The notes under the pieces are model-generated. The model was not told where the DNA came from, did no database searches, and saw nothing but the letters and a program-made list of their open reading frames with translations. This document shows positions 7,535-16,070 of a stretch of 64,000 bases of DNA, in pieces. The stretch is from CAYFUF01 sp964346245 (lineage in GTDB: Bacteria; Bacillota; Clostridia; Tissierellales; Peptoniphilaceae). The stretch spans positions 1 to 64,000 of the forward strand of contig CAYFUF010000005.1 in assembly GCA_964346245.1 (NCBI GenBank), given 5' to 3'. Numbering within the stretch: the first letter of the stretch is position 1; every line of letters starts with the position of its first letter. The position numbers and the translations under genes are program-made.

Positions 7535-10231
7535 TTAAACGTCGTACCAAGACTTAGCAATGTCCATGTCAGCTACTAAATCTACCTCAAAGCTTCCTAC
7601 TTTTTCCATCAAATCCACAATCAATTGACCAACCTCATCGGCTTCCTCTTCGGGCGCCTCGATGATAAGTTCATCGTGAACCTGTAGAACCAGGCGGGAC
7701 TTATAACCTCTTTGCTCCAGCTCTTTATCTACTCTATTCATGGCAATCTTAATGATGTCTGCAGCCGTGCCCTGGATTGGAGTATTCAAAGCAATCCGTT
7801 CACCAAAGTTTCTGATGCTGAAATTCTTACTGGTTAGCTCTGGTATACTCCTCCTTCTGCCGTAGAAAGTATCCACGTATCCATCCTCTTTAGCCTGTTC
7901 GACGATATGTTCCATATAAGCTTTAATCTGAGGATAGGCATTCTTGTAGTTGTCGATATATTCCTTAGCCTCCTTCCGGCTGATTCCCAGATCTTGAGAA
8001 AGGCCGTAATCGCTGATTCCGTAGATAATACCGAAGTTAACTGCCTTGGCATGGGATCTTTCCAGTGGAGTCACCTCTTCAATAGGTTTGTGCCCCACTT
8101 CAGAAGCTGTTTTGGCATGGATATCTTGACCCTCCTTGAAAGCCTGAATCATCGCCTTATCCTGGGCAAGTGAGGCTAACACCCGCAGTTCAATTTGGGA
8201 GTAATCAGCATCGATTAAGACATGTCCAGGCTTAGCCACAAATACCGCCCTGAGCTTTCTTCCCTCCTCGGTGCGAATAGGAATGTTCTGTAGATTGGGC
8301 TCGGTTGAAGAAATACGACCAGTGGCGGCCACCGTTTGTCGGAAGATCGATCTAATACGCTTATCCTCGTCGATATAGGGTTTGAGCCCTTCAACATAGG
8401 TGCTCATGAGCTTGGATAACTGGCGATACTGCAAAATCTCTGGAATGATGGGCGAAACATGCTTAAGCCCTTCCAAAACATCAGCAGCGGTCGAGTAACC
8501 TGTCTTAGTTTTTTTGCCATGCGGTAGGCCCATCTCCTCGAAAAGAATATCGCCCAGTTGCTTAGGTGAATTGATATTGAACTCATGACCAGCTTGGTCA
8601 TAGATGTTCTTTTCAATCTCTTTCAGCCTGGCACTGAAATCTACATGTAAGTCATCAAGGACACTGGCATCCGCTTCTATGCCTACCTCTTCCATTCGGG
8701 CTAAAACTTTGGCTAATGGATTTTCGATTGTCCGGTAAAGATCAACCATATTCAGTCCATCAAGCTCATCTCGAAGGATGGGCGCAGCCTGCTCCAAAAC
8801 CTGCAGAGCTGACCCGCAATAGTCCAGCAGGTCCCCTTCTTCCACTTGGTCAAACTCTTTTTTCTTCTTGCCCTTGCCAAGAAGCATTTCCAGAGTTGAG
8901 ATATTCATGTTTAGCGCCCGATCAGCTAAATCTGCTATGGTGTAGCTCGTCCTTGAAGGATCAATCAAATACTCCATCAGCATGACATCCTCGTACAGGC
9001 CATCAAAATCGATAGCAATTTTTTTCAGTAAGACAATATCTTTCTTGACACCGTAGCAAAGCTTCTTAATGCGTTCCTCTTGGAAAATAAAACCGAAGGC
9101 CTTCTTAAAGGAGTCCTCATCGAAAGCGCTAGGCTCAGTTAAATCGATTAGTCTAGTTTCTTTCCCTTTGGGTTTCAGCGCCACATAGAGCGGTTTAGCT
9201 TGGATGTAGTTGTCTTGGCTTGACAAAACCATCATGGCTAGCTCGCCAGCCTTCTCCACTTCTTCAATAAAGGCATCAGTCTCCGCTTCTTCCAACCAAT
9301 GGGCTTGGAACACTTCCGTCTCTTCCGCCTCTGTTTCAAGAGCAAATTTCTCTGCTAAACTGTTAAACTCTAAGCGTTGGAAACGGTCTTTTAAAAGGAC
9401 TTGGTTTGGCTCTGTAACAGCAAAATCCTCCGTCTTTAGTTCCATGGGGATCTCAGTGAAGATAGTGCCTAGCCGCTTGCTCAGTAAAGCCAGCGCATAG
9501 TTGTTCTCAAGGTTTTCCTTAAGCTTCTTACCAGAGATATCCTCTAGGTGGTCATAGACCCCTTCCAAAGACCCATATTCTTTGATTAGCTTCAAGGCGG
9601 TCTTTTCCCCAACCCCAGGCACGCCAGGTATATTATCTGAAGTGTCTCCTTGTAGACCCTTCACGTCAATGAGTTGTGCTGGATCGACACCATACTTATC
9701 CCTCACGTAATCTTCATCGACAATCTCTAAATCAGTAATTCCTCTCTTGGTGTATAGAACCTTGGTGTTAAAGTCTACCAGCTGAAAGTAGTCCCGATCC
9801 CCTGTGAGTAAGAAATTTTCAATATTCTTGTCTTCATTCTGCTTAGCTAGTGTGCCGATGATGTCATCAGCTTCATAGGAGTCCATATCTATATGCTTGA
9901 TGTTTAAGGCATCCAAGACATCTTTCAATATACCAAATTGGGCGCTGAGCTCTTCGGGCGCCTTATCCCTAGTGCCCTTATATTCCTCATAGTCTTTTGT
10001 TCTAAATGTTGGCCCGCTGCGGTCAAAAGCAACCATCACGTAGGCAGGCTTAATCATCTCAACAGCCTTCGCATACATGGTTAAAAACCCATAGACCCCA
10101 TTGGTATAGATACCATCCTTAGTCGTCAGGTTCTTAATCGCATAAAAAGCTCGAAATAATAGGCTGGACCCATCTATCAGTAGAAAATGCCTCTTATCTT
10201 CCTGTTTCACTTGCTGATCTTTTATTGCCAT
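7535..10231 (-). CDS. polA: DNA polymerase I
   Basis: Repair and Okazaki-fragment polymerase, 898 residues. Domains in order are a 5'-3' exonuclease (about 15-305, with DGSSLLFRAFYA and GDTSDNIPGVPGVG), a remnant 3'-5' exonuclease region (about 325-500), and polymerase (about 510-898). Motif A is DADYSQIELRVLA, the O-helix reads HAKAVNFGIIYG, and motif C is QVHDELIIEAP. In the middle domain the usual DTET proofreading motif is replaced by LAMMVLSSQ, as in other Firmicutes, so proofreading is probably absent. The start is set at 10231, behind GAGGAGG. An in-frame extension would run back through a terminator and a tRNA gene and is rejected. Confidence 0.96.
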   Translation of the reverse strand: MAIKDQQVKQEDKRHFLLIDGSSLLFRAFYAIKNLTTKDGIYTNGVYGFLTMYAKAVEMIKPAYVMVAFDRSGPTFRTKDYEEYKGTRDKAPEELSAQFGILKDVLDALNIKHIDMDSYEADDIIGTLAKQNEDKNIENFLLTGDRDYFQLVDFNTKVLYTKRGITDLEIVDEDYVRDKYGVDPAQLIDVKGLQGDTSDNIPGVPGVGEKTALKLIKEYGSLEGVYDHLEDISGKKLKENLENNYALALLSKRLGTIFTEIPMELKTEDFAVTEPNQVLLKDRFQRLEFNSLAEKFALETEAEETEVFQAHWLEEAETDAFIEEVEKAGELAMMVLSSQDNYIQAKPLYVALKPKGKETRLIDLTEPSAFDEDSFKKAFGFIFQEERIKKLCYGVKKDIVLLKKIAIDFDGLYEDVMLMEYLIDPSRTSYTIADLADRALNMNISTLEMLLGKGKKKKEFDQVEEGDLLDYCGSALQVLEQAAPILRDELDGLNMVDLYRTIENPLAKVLARMEEVGIEADASVLDDLHVDFSARLKEIEKNIYDQAGHEFNINSPKQLGDILFEEMGLPHGKKTKTGYSTAADVLEGLKHVSPIIPEILQYRQLSKLMSTYVEGLKPYIDEDKRIRSIFRQTVAATGRISSTEPNLQNIPIRTEEGRKLRAVFVAKPGHVLIDADYSQIELRVLASLAQDKAMIQAFKEGQDIHAKTASEVGHKPIEEVTPLERSHAKAVNFGIIYGISDYGLSQDLGISRKEAKEYIDNYKNAYPQIKAYMEHIVEQAKEDGYVDTFYGRRRSIPELTSKNFSIRNFGERIALNTPIQGTAADIIKIAMNRVDKELEQRGYKSRLVLQVHDELIIEAPEEEADEVGQLIVDLMEKVGSFEVDLVADMDIAKSWYDV

Positions 10232-10295
10232 GACTCCTCCTCGTTTTGCGGTTCTTGTCATTCTTCTTGGTAACTGCTTCTCAATAGCGGTAATA

Positions 10296-10349
10296 AAAAA
10301 CACAGGCAATGCACATCTTCTTCCTATTGAAGTTAGCATTCCTGTGTTT
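10296..10349 (-). terminator. Terminator of tRNA-Leu(CAA)
   Basis: Long stem AACACAGG(C)AATGC / GCATTCCTGTGTT enclosing a 23-base loop, followed on the minus strand by TTTTTTATT. It separates the tRNA from polA. Confidence 0.9.
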
Positions 10350-10361
10350 GTTATAGTTGAG

Positions 10362-10445
10362 TGCTGGTGGTGGGACTTGAACCCACACGCCCCGAAGGAC
10401 AACAGATTTTGAGTCTATCTCGTCTGCCGATTCCGACACACCAGC
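10362..10445 (-). tRNA. tRNA-Leu (anticodon CAA)
   Basis: The acceptor GCTGGTG pairs with CACCAGC and the discriminator base is A. The anticodon stem ATAGA/TCTGT closes the loop CTCAAAA, giving anticodon CAA. The T-arm is GTGGG TTCAAGT CCCAC. CCA is not encoded (CTC follows), unlike the other leucine tRNA in the window. Confidence 0.95.
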
Positions 10446-10462
10446 AATAGTGTTACCGAATC

Positions 10463-10491
10463 ATCGTACCAAAAAAGGAATGATTTTACAA
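10463..10491 (-). promoter_or_regulatory. Promoter of tRNA-Leu(CAA)
   Basis: TTGTAA, 17 bases, TACGAT on the minus strand, with the -10 ending 17 bases before the tRNA. Confidence 0.6.
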
Positions 10492-10603
10492 GTTTTCTCT
10501 CTTAGATTTTATCATAAGTTAAGTTAAGCTTCCCCCCTAATCTGCAATCTCTTCTTTTTATGGAACTAGTCGAAAAAAGGAACATGTTGGGCCACCCAAA
10601 GAA

Positions 10604-10632
10604 TTGCTTTAGGTATTTTCTTTGCCTACAAT
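10604..10632 (+). promoter_or_regulatory. Promoter of the UvrD-like helicase gene
   Basis: TTGCTT, 17 bases, TACAAT on the plus strand, ending 19 bases before the ATG. GTAAGGAG between them serves as ribosome-binding site. Confidence 0.6.
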
Positions 10633-10651
10633 ATAAAGGTAAGGAGTAGAT

Positions 10652-12535
10652 ATGAAATTTACAGATTCCCAAAGACAAGCAATTGAACATGGCCAAGGTC
10701 CCTGCCTCGTTCTTGCCGTGCCAGGCGCCGGCAAGACGACAGTGCTTTTAAAGCGCCTTGAAGAACTCGTTTCCTCTGGCGTTGACCCCCGACGGATTGC
10801 CTCCATTACTTTCTCTAAGCAGCAGGCCTTGGACATGCATGAGCGTTTTCTAAAGAAGCTAGAAACCGACCCCAACCTTCAAGCATACAAAGCTAGCGAC
10901 TTAACGTTCTCAACCATCCACGCCTTTTGCTATGGCATTATCAGGGCCTATGCCAGAAAGATGAACAGTGAGATTTCCCTTATCGAAGGATCAGATAGCT
11001 ACAACAAGTATCAGGTGGTTTCTCAACTCTTCCGTAATATCAACAAGCGCTACATTACTGAGGATGAGCTGGAATCTTTCTTCCGAATTGATGGCTACCT
11101 CAAGAACGCACTCGTAGATTACAAAACCTTCACCAACCGCTTCCATGAAAAGTTTACCAAATTTGAAGAAATATCCCGTGCTTATGCGGATTTTAAAGAT
11201 AAGCATCAGCTGATTGATTTCGATGACATGTTAGTACGCACCTTACAAATCTTCGAGAATGACCAGGAAATATTGGCCGGTTTGCAGAGTCGATACCAAT
11301 ACCTGCAGCTTGATGAAGCACAAGACACTTCCTTGATTCAGCTAAGAATCATTCAAAAGATAGCACAACCAGAGAACAATCTTTTCATGGTGGCGGATGA
11401 TGATCAGGCAATCTATGGTTTCCGAGGTGCCAACCCCTCTTACCTCCTCCAGTTTAAGGAGATCTATCCCCAGGCAAAGGTAATCTTGATGGAGGATAAT
11501 TACCGGTCAAGCCGCAGCATCGTAGAGCTAAGTGCTAACTTTATCCAAACCAATAAATCTAGGTATCGAAAGATTCCCCAGACCAAAGACCAAGAGGATA
11601 GTAAGATACAAATAATGATTGCCAAATCATTGAAGGCCCAGCTGCAAAAGATAAGCCAAGAACTACCCGATGATATAGATAAGGGTAGCGTAGCTATCCT
11701 CTTTCGCAACAATTTGTCCATGGTCGCTTTAATCGATGAGCTGGATAGGCAGTCCATCCCTCTCTCCGTTCGTGCTAAAGGGCAGACCTTCTATCAGCAC
11801 CCTGTCTTAAAGGATATACAAGACATGCTCCAGTTTGCCAAGGACCCCAGTGACCTTAGCTTGTTTAGCCGCATCTACTACAAGCTGAATAGCTACTTGA
11901 AGCGAACCTTTATCGAAGAGATGGCTGAAATGAGTTCTTATGCCAGTGTATTTGACCGCATGCGGCAACTGGACGGAACACAAAACACCTTCTACCGAGA
12001 GAAGATAGACCACTTAGCAGATAGCTTTGCTTTAATTGACAAACAAACTAAGCTATCTTATGCCATCGATATTATCACCACCAGCCTGGGTTATGGCAAA
12101 TACCTATCGGAAAAAGCGAGACGAGAATCGACAGCGGTCGACTCCAATCAGCGGGTCGTGGAAACCTTAAAAATAATTAGCAGAGACTTATCAACGCCGG
12201 ATAGTTTACACCGTCGGCTCGTCCAATTACAGGACATAGAAAAAAACACCTTTGCTCAGAAGGGGGTTGTCCTCTCGACTATACATGGATCAAAGGGGCT
12301 GGAGTATGACACGGTCTGGGTAGTTGATCTTATTCAAGAAGAGTTTCCTTCAACGACAGCTTTAGAAATGGACGAGGCCGGAGATAGCTATCTCTTAGAG
12401 GAAGAGCGAAGGCTCTTTTATGTGGCCATGACCAGGGCAAAGAAGCGTTTGAAGCTAATCGGACGCAAGTCAGTCAATGGGAAAGCTTGTGCTTATTCCC
12501 AGTTCATCAAAGAGTTAATGAATAAGAAGAAATAG
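10652..12535 (+). CDS. UvrD/PcrA-family ATP-dependent DNA helicase
   Basis: Superfamily 1A 3'-5' DNA helicase, 627 residues. Visible motifs are Walker A AVPGAGKTT (about 22-30), the DEAQD Walker B, DDDQAIYGFRGA (motif III region), and near the C-terminus TIHGSKGLEYDTVWV and EERRLFYVAMTRAKKRL (motifs V/VI). It is about 100 residues shorter than PcrA and lacks its C-terminal extension. It is therefore more likely an accessory UvrD-like helicase than PcrA itself. It stands alone on the plus strand with its own promoter and terminator. Substrate and partners cannot be told. Confidence 0.9.
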   Translation: MKFTDSQRQAIEHGQGPCLVLAVPGAGKTTVLLKRLEELVSSGVDPRRIASITFSKQQALDMHERFLKKLETDPNLQAYKASDLTFSTIHAFCYGIIRAYARKMNSEISLIEGSDSYNKYQVVSQLFRNINKRYITEDELESFFRIDGYLKNALVDYKTFTNRFHEKFTKFEEISRAYADFKDKHQLIDFDDMLVRTLQIFENDQEILAGLQSRYQYLQLDEAQDTSLIQLRIIQKIAQPENNLFMVADDDQAIYGFRGANPSYLLQFKEIYPQAKVILMEDNYRSSRSIVELSANFIQTNKSRYRKIPQTKDQEDSKIQIMIAKSLKAQLQKISQELPDDIDKGSVAILFRNNLSMVALIDELDRQSIPLSVRAKGQTFYQHPVLKDIQDMLQFAKDPSDLSLFSRIYYKLNSYLKRTFIEEMAEMSSYASVFDRMRQLDGTQNTFYREKIDHLADSFALIDKQTKLSYAIDIITTSLGYGKYLSEKARRESTAVDSNQRVVETLKIISRDLSTPDSLHRRLVQLQDIEKNTFAQKGVVLSTIHGSKGLEYDTVWVVDLIQEEFPSTTALEMDEAGDSYLLEEERRLFYVAMTRAKKRLKLIGRKSVNGKACAYSQFIKELMNKKK

Positions 12536-12540
12536 AAAAA

Positions 12541-12578
12541 CCCAAGGGCAGCTAATAAAGCAGGCTCTTGGGTCTTTT
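12541..12578. terminator. Bidirectional terminator between convergent genes
   Basis: CCCAAGGGC / GCTCTTGGG hairpin followed by TCTTTTA on the plus strand and by TTTTTCTATT on the minus strand. It serves both the helicase gene and the convergent phosphoesterase gene. Confidence 0.8.
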
Positions 12579-12599
12579 ATCGTTCGACTATGTAGCTTA

Positions 12600-13157
12600 C
12601 TAAACCGCTCCCTCGGGTCGTTTCGATCGGTGGGCATCCTTACGATTCGCTGTAACCAGCTCATCAAAAGTTAATGGTTTAAAATTGGTGACATCAACTC
12701 CGCAGTTTAGGGCCTTGGGTAGCTCTTGGACTCGCCTCTGGGTGAGGGAGTCGTGATTATGTATGTGACCAAAGAGGTGCCAGCTACCGTAATAGAAGCC
12801 ATCCCACTCCAAAAGAGGATAGTGGAAAAGCACAAGGCGATGATGGTTATCTTTCACCACCAGATAATCGCAAACTTCAACAAAATAGTCATGCAAGCGC
12901 GGATTGTCCTTAATCATGCAGTCATGATTGCCACAAACTAAGTGCAGGCGGCCCTTTAATCTCTTCAAATAGTGCTCTGGCTCATCGCTTCGATAAATGA
13001 GGTCTCCAACGATATATACATCATCCCAATCCTGAACCACCCGGTTCCAGTTCGCAATCATCTTTTCATCCATCTCACTCACACTGGTGAATGGGCGATA
13101 ACTAAAGTCGATCACTTTCTTGTCGCCGAAATGACAGTCGGCGATATAGTAATTCAT
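12600..13157 (-). CDS. Calcineurin-like metallophosphoesterase
   Basis: Small (185-residue) phosphoesterase with the metal-binding signature of the family: ADCHFGD at the N-terminus, VGDLIYR near 50, GNHDC near 72, and a C-terminal GHIHNHD. Proteins of this size hydrolyse phosphodiesters or phosphomonoesters; the substrate is not evident. AGAGGAAGG precedes the ATG. It is followed by the convergent terminator and preceded by the pseudouridine synthase gene with a 32-base gap. Confidence 0.85.
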   Translation of the reverse strand: MNYYIADCHFGDKKVIDFSYRPFTSVSEMDEKMIANWNRVVQDWDDVYIVGDLIYRSDEPEHYLKRLKGRLHLVCGNHDCMIKDNPRLHDYFVEVCDYLVVKDNHHRLVLFHYPLLEWDGFYYGSWHLFGHIHNHDSLTQRRVQELPKALNCGVDVTNFKPLTFDELVTANRKDAHRSKRPEGAV

Positions 13158-13189
13158 GCCTTCCTCTTCCTAAGTGTCCGATACATCAA

Positions 13190-13915
13190 TTAAAGTTCGT
13201 CTGTGCCCTCGCCCACTTGTTTGAGGAGGTTAATTTCTTCTTCGTTCAAAGGCCTGTATTCTCCCTCTCCTAGTTGGTCATCGAGGTGTAGGGGGCCCAT
13301 GGATAATCTTCTTAATTCTATTACTTCTTTACCACAAAACGCAAACATCCTTTTCACCTGGTGATATTTACCTTCCATGATTGTTACTCTAGCGAGACGG
13401 TCTTCAAGTATCTCTAAGTGAGCAGCCTGTGTTAAGACCTTTTCCGGTTCAAGATAAAAGCCTTTCTGAAAGGCTTCAACATCATCACTGCTTAAATCAT
13501 TATCGACCACAGCTTCATAAGTCTTTGGGACTTTCTTTTTTGGCGATAGCAGTTCATGTGCTAACCGACCATCATCTGTTATCAGTAAAAGCCCAGTGGT
13601 ATCCTTGTCTAGGCGTCCTACTGGGAAGACCTCCCGCTTGCGGTCATCATCATCCAATAGATCAAGCACCGTATCTCTTCGATCTCGAGTTGCTGTGATT
13701 ACTCCTTTGGGCTTATTCAGCATGTAATAGACATAGGCCTGGTAAGCAATGATTTCATTGTTCAAACTGATTTCATCTTCAGTATCTACTATTTTCTTCG
13801 CTAATGTCTCTACCTGTCCATTTACGGCAACTAAGCCCTTACTAATATAATCCTTGACTTCCTTGCGGGAACCTAGGCCCATATTGGCAAGATACTTATC
13901 CAGTCTAACTCTCAT
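13190..13915 (-). CDS. RsuA-family 16S rRNA pseudouridine synthase
   Basis: Converts a uridine of rRNA to pseudouridine; the RsuA family modifies the small subunit. The 241-residue protein has an N-terminal S4 RNA-binding domain (MRVRLDKYLANMGLGSRKE) and a synthase domain with the catalytic-aspartate motif GRLDKDTTGLLLITDDG (about 105-121) and LNKPKG. I set the start at 13915 because the S4 domain begins there; ATG at 13921 is equally possible. The gene overlaps the end of xpt, which suggests coupling, and no clear ribosome-binding site is seen. RluB and RluE are close relatives, so the exact target is uncertain. Confidence 0.88.
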   Translation of the reverse strand: MRVRLDKYLANMGLGSRKEVKDYISKGLVAVNGQVETLAKKIVDTEDEISLNNEIIAYQAYVYYMLNKPKGVITATRDRRDTVLDLLDDDDRKREVFPVGRLDKDTTGLLLITDDGRLAHELLSPKKKVPKTYEAVVDNDLSSDDVEAFQKGFYLEPEKVLTQAAHLEILEDRLARVTIMEGKYHQVKRMFAFCGKEVIELRRLSMGPLHLDDQLGEGEYRPLNEEEINLLKQVGEGTDEL

Positions 13916-14519
13916 GGTCATCTTTCTTTTTATGCTGATCGGGATCAGCGAAGACGACAGAGTTATTCTCCGGGTCCATAGACTCCACAATAGCTAAGCT
14001 ATCAACAATCCAGCCTTGTTCCCTCAAGTTCTTACCACCTTCTTGGAAACCCTTCTCGATAGCAATACAGATGCCGACTGGGGTCGCCCCGGCTTGCTCG
14101 CAGATAGACAATAAACCGTCCATGGCAAAGCCATTGGCTAAAAAGTCATCCACTAAAAGCACCTTATCATGCTCATGGAGGAATCTCTTTTCTACTAGAG
14201 ATGTGCGAATAGTTTGTTGTGTATAAGATCGAACTTGTGCGGTATAGACGTCGTCGCCAACATTTAAGGTCTTTGCCTTCTTTGCGAAGACTAAAGGCAC
14301 ATTTAGCTTGCGGGCAACAGGATAAGCGATGGCAATACCAGAACTTTCAATCGTCAATACCTTATTAATCTCTTTATCTTTAAAATGCTCAACCCATTCA
14401 TCGGCCATCAGCTCTAAGAGCTCGGTATCGATCTGTTGGTTAATAAAACTGTCCACCCGAAGGACTTCTCCAGGTAGAACGATAGCATCTTCTAAAATTC
14501 GCTCCTCTAGTATTTTCAT
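13905..14519 (-). CDS. xpt: Xanthine phosphoribosyltransferase
   Basis: Salvages xanthine to XMP using PRPP. The 204-residue protein resembles the Bacillus Xpt type throughout: VLRVDSFINQQID near the N-terminus, VLTIESSGIAIAYP, and the PRPP-binding loop VLLVDDFLANG. It has an AAGGAGG ribosome-binding site. The leader contains no purine riboswitch, which often controls xpt in Bacilli. Confidence 0.92.
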   Translation of the reverse strand: MKILEERILEDAIVLPGEVLRVDSFINQQIDTELLELMADEWVEHFKDKEINKVLTIESSGIAIAYPVARKLNVPLVFAKKAKTLNVGDDVYTAQVRSYTQQTIRTSLVEKRFLHEHDKVLLVDDFLANGFAMDGLLSICEQAGATPVGICIAIEKGFQEGGKNLREQGWIVDSLAIVESMDPENNSVVFADPDQHKKKDDHES

Positions 14520-14548
14520 AATTCCTCCTTTGAAAAATCGTCTATCAT

Positions 14549-14572
14549 GCCCCTATTGTAGCGAATAGGGGC
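14549..14572 (-). terminator. GC-rich hairpin between the OmpR-type gene and xpt
   Basis: Perfect 9-bp stem GCCCCTATT / AATAGGGGC with a 6-base loop. The following minus-strand sequence ATGATAGACGATTTTTC has T residues only after 11 bases. It could be a weak terminator for the regulator gene or a structure in the xpt leader. Confidence 0.45.
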
Positions 14573-14599
14573 ACAATCAACAATGTTTTTGCTAATTCT

Positions 14600-15319
14600 T
14601 TAGACTCCTTTTTCCTCAAGGATGAAATTACGGCTGAAGATGTAGCCTTTTCCCCACTTCGTTTGGATCTTATGCGCTAAGCCGTAGCGCTCCAACTTTG
14701 CTCGCAGGCGGCGGATAAAAACATCCACCGTCCGAATGTTGGTTGGCGCATCTTGAGACCACACACTAGCAGCAATCTGCTCTCTCGTGAGCAATTGATC
14801 CTCGTTTTGTATGAAGTATAAGAGCAGGTGAAACTCTTTATGTGTTAGATTGATGATCTCGTTATTAACGCGGACTTCTTGTTTGGCTAAGACCACCTGA
14901 ATCTCACCCCGCTCCAACACATAATCGAGATTGATCTCACGCCTATTATGGGGTTCGTTCTGATCTATTCTTCGTAGAATAGCTCTGATTCGAGCTTTTA
15001 GCTCCATCAGGTTGATGGGATAACACATGTAATCGTCTGCCCCGTACTCCAAACTCAAGACAATGCTTTTTGATTCATGATCTTCGGAAAGAACGAGAAC
15101 TGGAACTTGGTCGACTTCCGCTTTTTGCCTGAGGAAATCTAGGGAAGTTCCATCACAGAAATCATTGCCCAATAAGCAAACTGTATAGTTATCCTTAATA
15201 AGTTCTTGCAGCGCCTTAGCTATTGTTCTGACTGCTACAACTCGATCACCATCATATTCGAAGCTGTAAAGCATGTCTCTAACTAGTTCGCTATCTTTAT
15301 GTAATACTAGTATGTTCAT
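14600..15319 (-). CDS. OmpR-family regulator with degenerate receiver domain
   Basis: DNA-binding regulator, 239 residues. The receiver-like domain (1-115) is followed by a well-preserved winged helix (about 135-235, with THKEFHLLLYF, VWSQ and TVDVFIRRLRAKLE). The receiver lacks the phosphorylation residues. The acidic pair is replaced by H7-K8, the acceptor Asp aligns with G51 in LLGNDFCDG, and the conserved Lys is Y100 in CYPIN. It probably works without phosphorylation. No histidine kinase gene is adjacent. The start at 15319 has GAGG six bases upstream; an upstream in-frame TTG is less likely. Confidence 0.88.
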   Translation of the reverse strand: MNILVLHKDSELVRDMLYSFEYDGDRVVAVRTIAKALQELIKDNYTVCLLGNDFCDGTSLDFLRQKAEVDQVPVLVLSEDHESKSIVLSLEYGADDYMCYPINLMELKARIRAILRRIDQNEPHNRREINLDYVLERGEIQVVLAKQEVRVNNEIINLTHKEFHLLLYFIQNEDQLLTREQIAASVWSQDAPTNIRTVDVFIRRLRAKLERYGLAHKIQTKWGKGYIFSRNFILEEKGV

Positions 15320-15359
15320 AATAAACCTCAATTTCAACAAACTCTAGAATACAAAACCA

Positions 15360-15386
15360 TCCAACGTTGGAATGTATTTAATTATA
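15360..15386 (-). promoter_or_regulatory. Promoter -10 and 12-bp palindrome before the OmpR-type gene
   Basis: TATAAT (15381-15386) on the minus strand is followed nine bases later by the perfect palindrome TCCAACGTTGGA (15360-15371), about 40 bases before the start codon. No good -35 is present. The palindrome is placed like an operator. Confidence 0.5.
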
Positions 15387-15451
15387 CCTAGTATTACTCT
15401 ACCATGATAGCCTTATTTTTTCTATAATTATTGCATAATTTTTTATAATTA

Positions 15452-15898
15452 CTACTTATTATCGATGTCGGCATAGAAGTCCATCAACTTCTGGATTACC
15501 TCCCCATGCTTTCGGTAAAAACTACTTTTTGAAATGTACAAGCGGTTGCAGATTTGGTGAACTTGGTATCGATCAAAGTATCTCATGCTAATAAGATTAA
15601 GATCATACTCATTCAGCTGCAGCAGCAATAGCTTAGTCATCTCGGTTTCATCCCTCAGACGTTCTAGCAAAGTAGATATGTTCTGCTTTTCATCAAGTAG
15701 TCTCTCTTGGATTGACTGCTCGCTAGGTTTGCTTTTGGACAAGCCTAGATTAGGACTGGACACACCCCCATCATTCGCTCTGGAAGAATAATCCAATTGC
15801 CACTCCTTAATCATTTCATCTTGTTCGAGTCTCTGTAATCGTAGTTCATTTGACCGGTAGTTGTACAACAGTTGCATAATTCGCTTCTTTAAATCCAT
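15452..15898 (-). CDS. ArpU/RinA-like helix-turn-helix regulator
   Basis: A 148-residue protein with a coiled, charged N-terminal half and a C-terminal helix-turn-helix (about 105-140: LISMRYFDRYQVHQICNRL, YISKSSFYRKH). This layout resembles the ArpU/RinA and sigma-70 region 4-like regulators of phage late genes. No phage genes lie nearby, so it appears to be a domesticated chromosomal regulator. The start at 15898 follows AAGGAGG with good spacing; the in-frame extension to 15943 has none. Its promoter shares a 10-bp motif with the tad promoter. The family assignment is by pattern only. Confidence 0.6.
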   Translation of the reverse strand: MDLKKRIMQLLYNYRSNELRLQRLEQDEMIKEWQLDYSSRANDGGVSSPNLGLSKSKPSEQSIQERLLDEKQNISTLLERLRDETEMTKLLLLQLNEYDLNLISMRYFDRYQVHQICNRLYISKSSFYRKHGEVIQKLMDFYADIDNK

Positions 15899-15967
15899 AT
15901 AATCCTCCTTGCGAAATGTAGTAACCAATACTATATATTGCATATTTATGTAGCAATTTACAGGAAT

Positions 15968-16001
15968 ATTATAGCACTGTGACAGGTCAGAAACGTCCCA
16001 A
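15968..16001 (-). promoter_or_regulatory. Promoter of the ArpU-like gene with TTGGGACGTT box
   Basis: On the minus strand TTGGGACGTT (15992-16001), 18 bases, TATAAT (15968-15973). The region at -35 does not resemble TTGACA, so the box is probably the binding site of an activator or of another sigma factor. The same box and spacing occur before tadA. Confidence 0.55.
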
Positions 16002-16070
16002 TTTGCTTATCTGAGTACCATAGTTAACGCTTTTTGTCCCTAAAAACTTAAATTTAACATTTCTACAAGC

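Noticed and set aside
10232..10402. N-terminal extension of PolA by 57 residues.
   Set aside because: It would translate through a terminator and part of tRNA-Leu(CAA), and the strong ribosome-binding site is at the shorter start.
13916..13990. N-terminal extension of the RsuA-like protein.
   Set aside because: It lies wholly inside xpt, and the S4 domain begins at the chosen start.
14520..14600. Purine riboswitch upstream of xpt.
   Set aside because: No purine aptamer consensus; only a simple hairpin is present.
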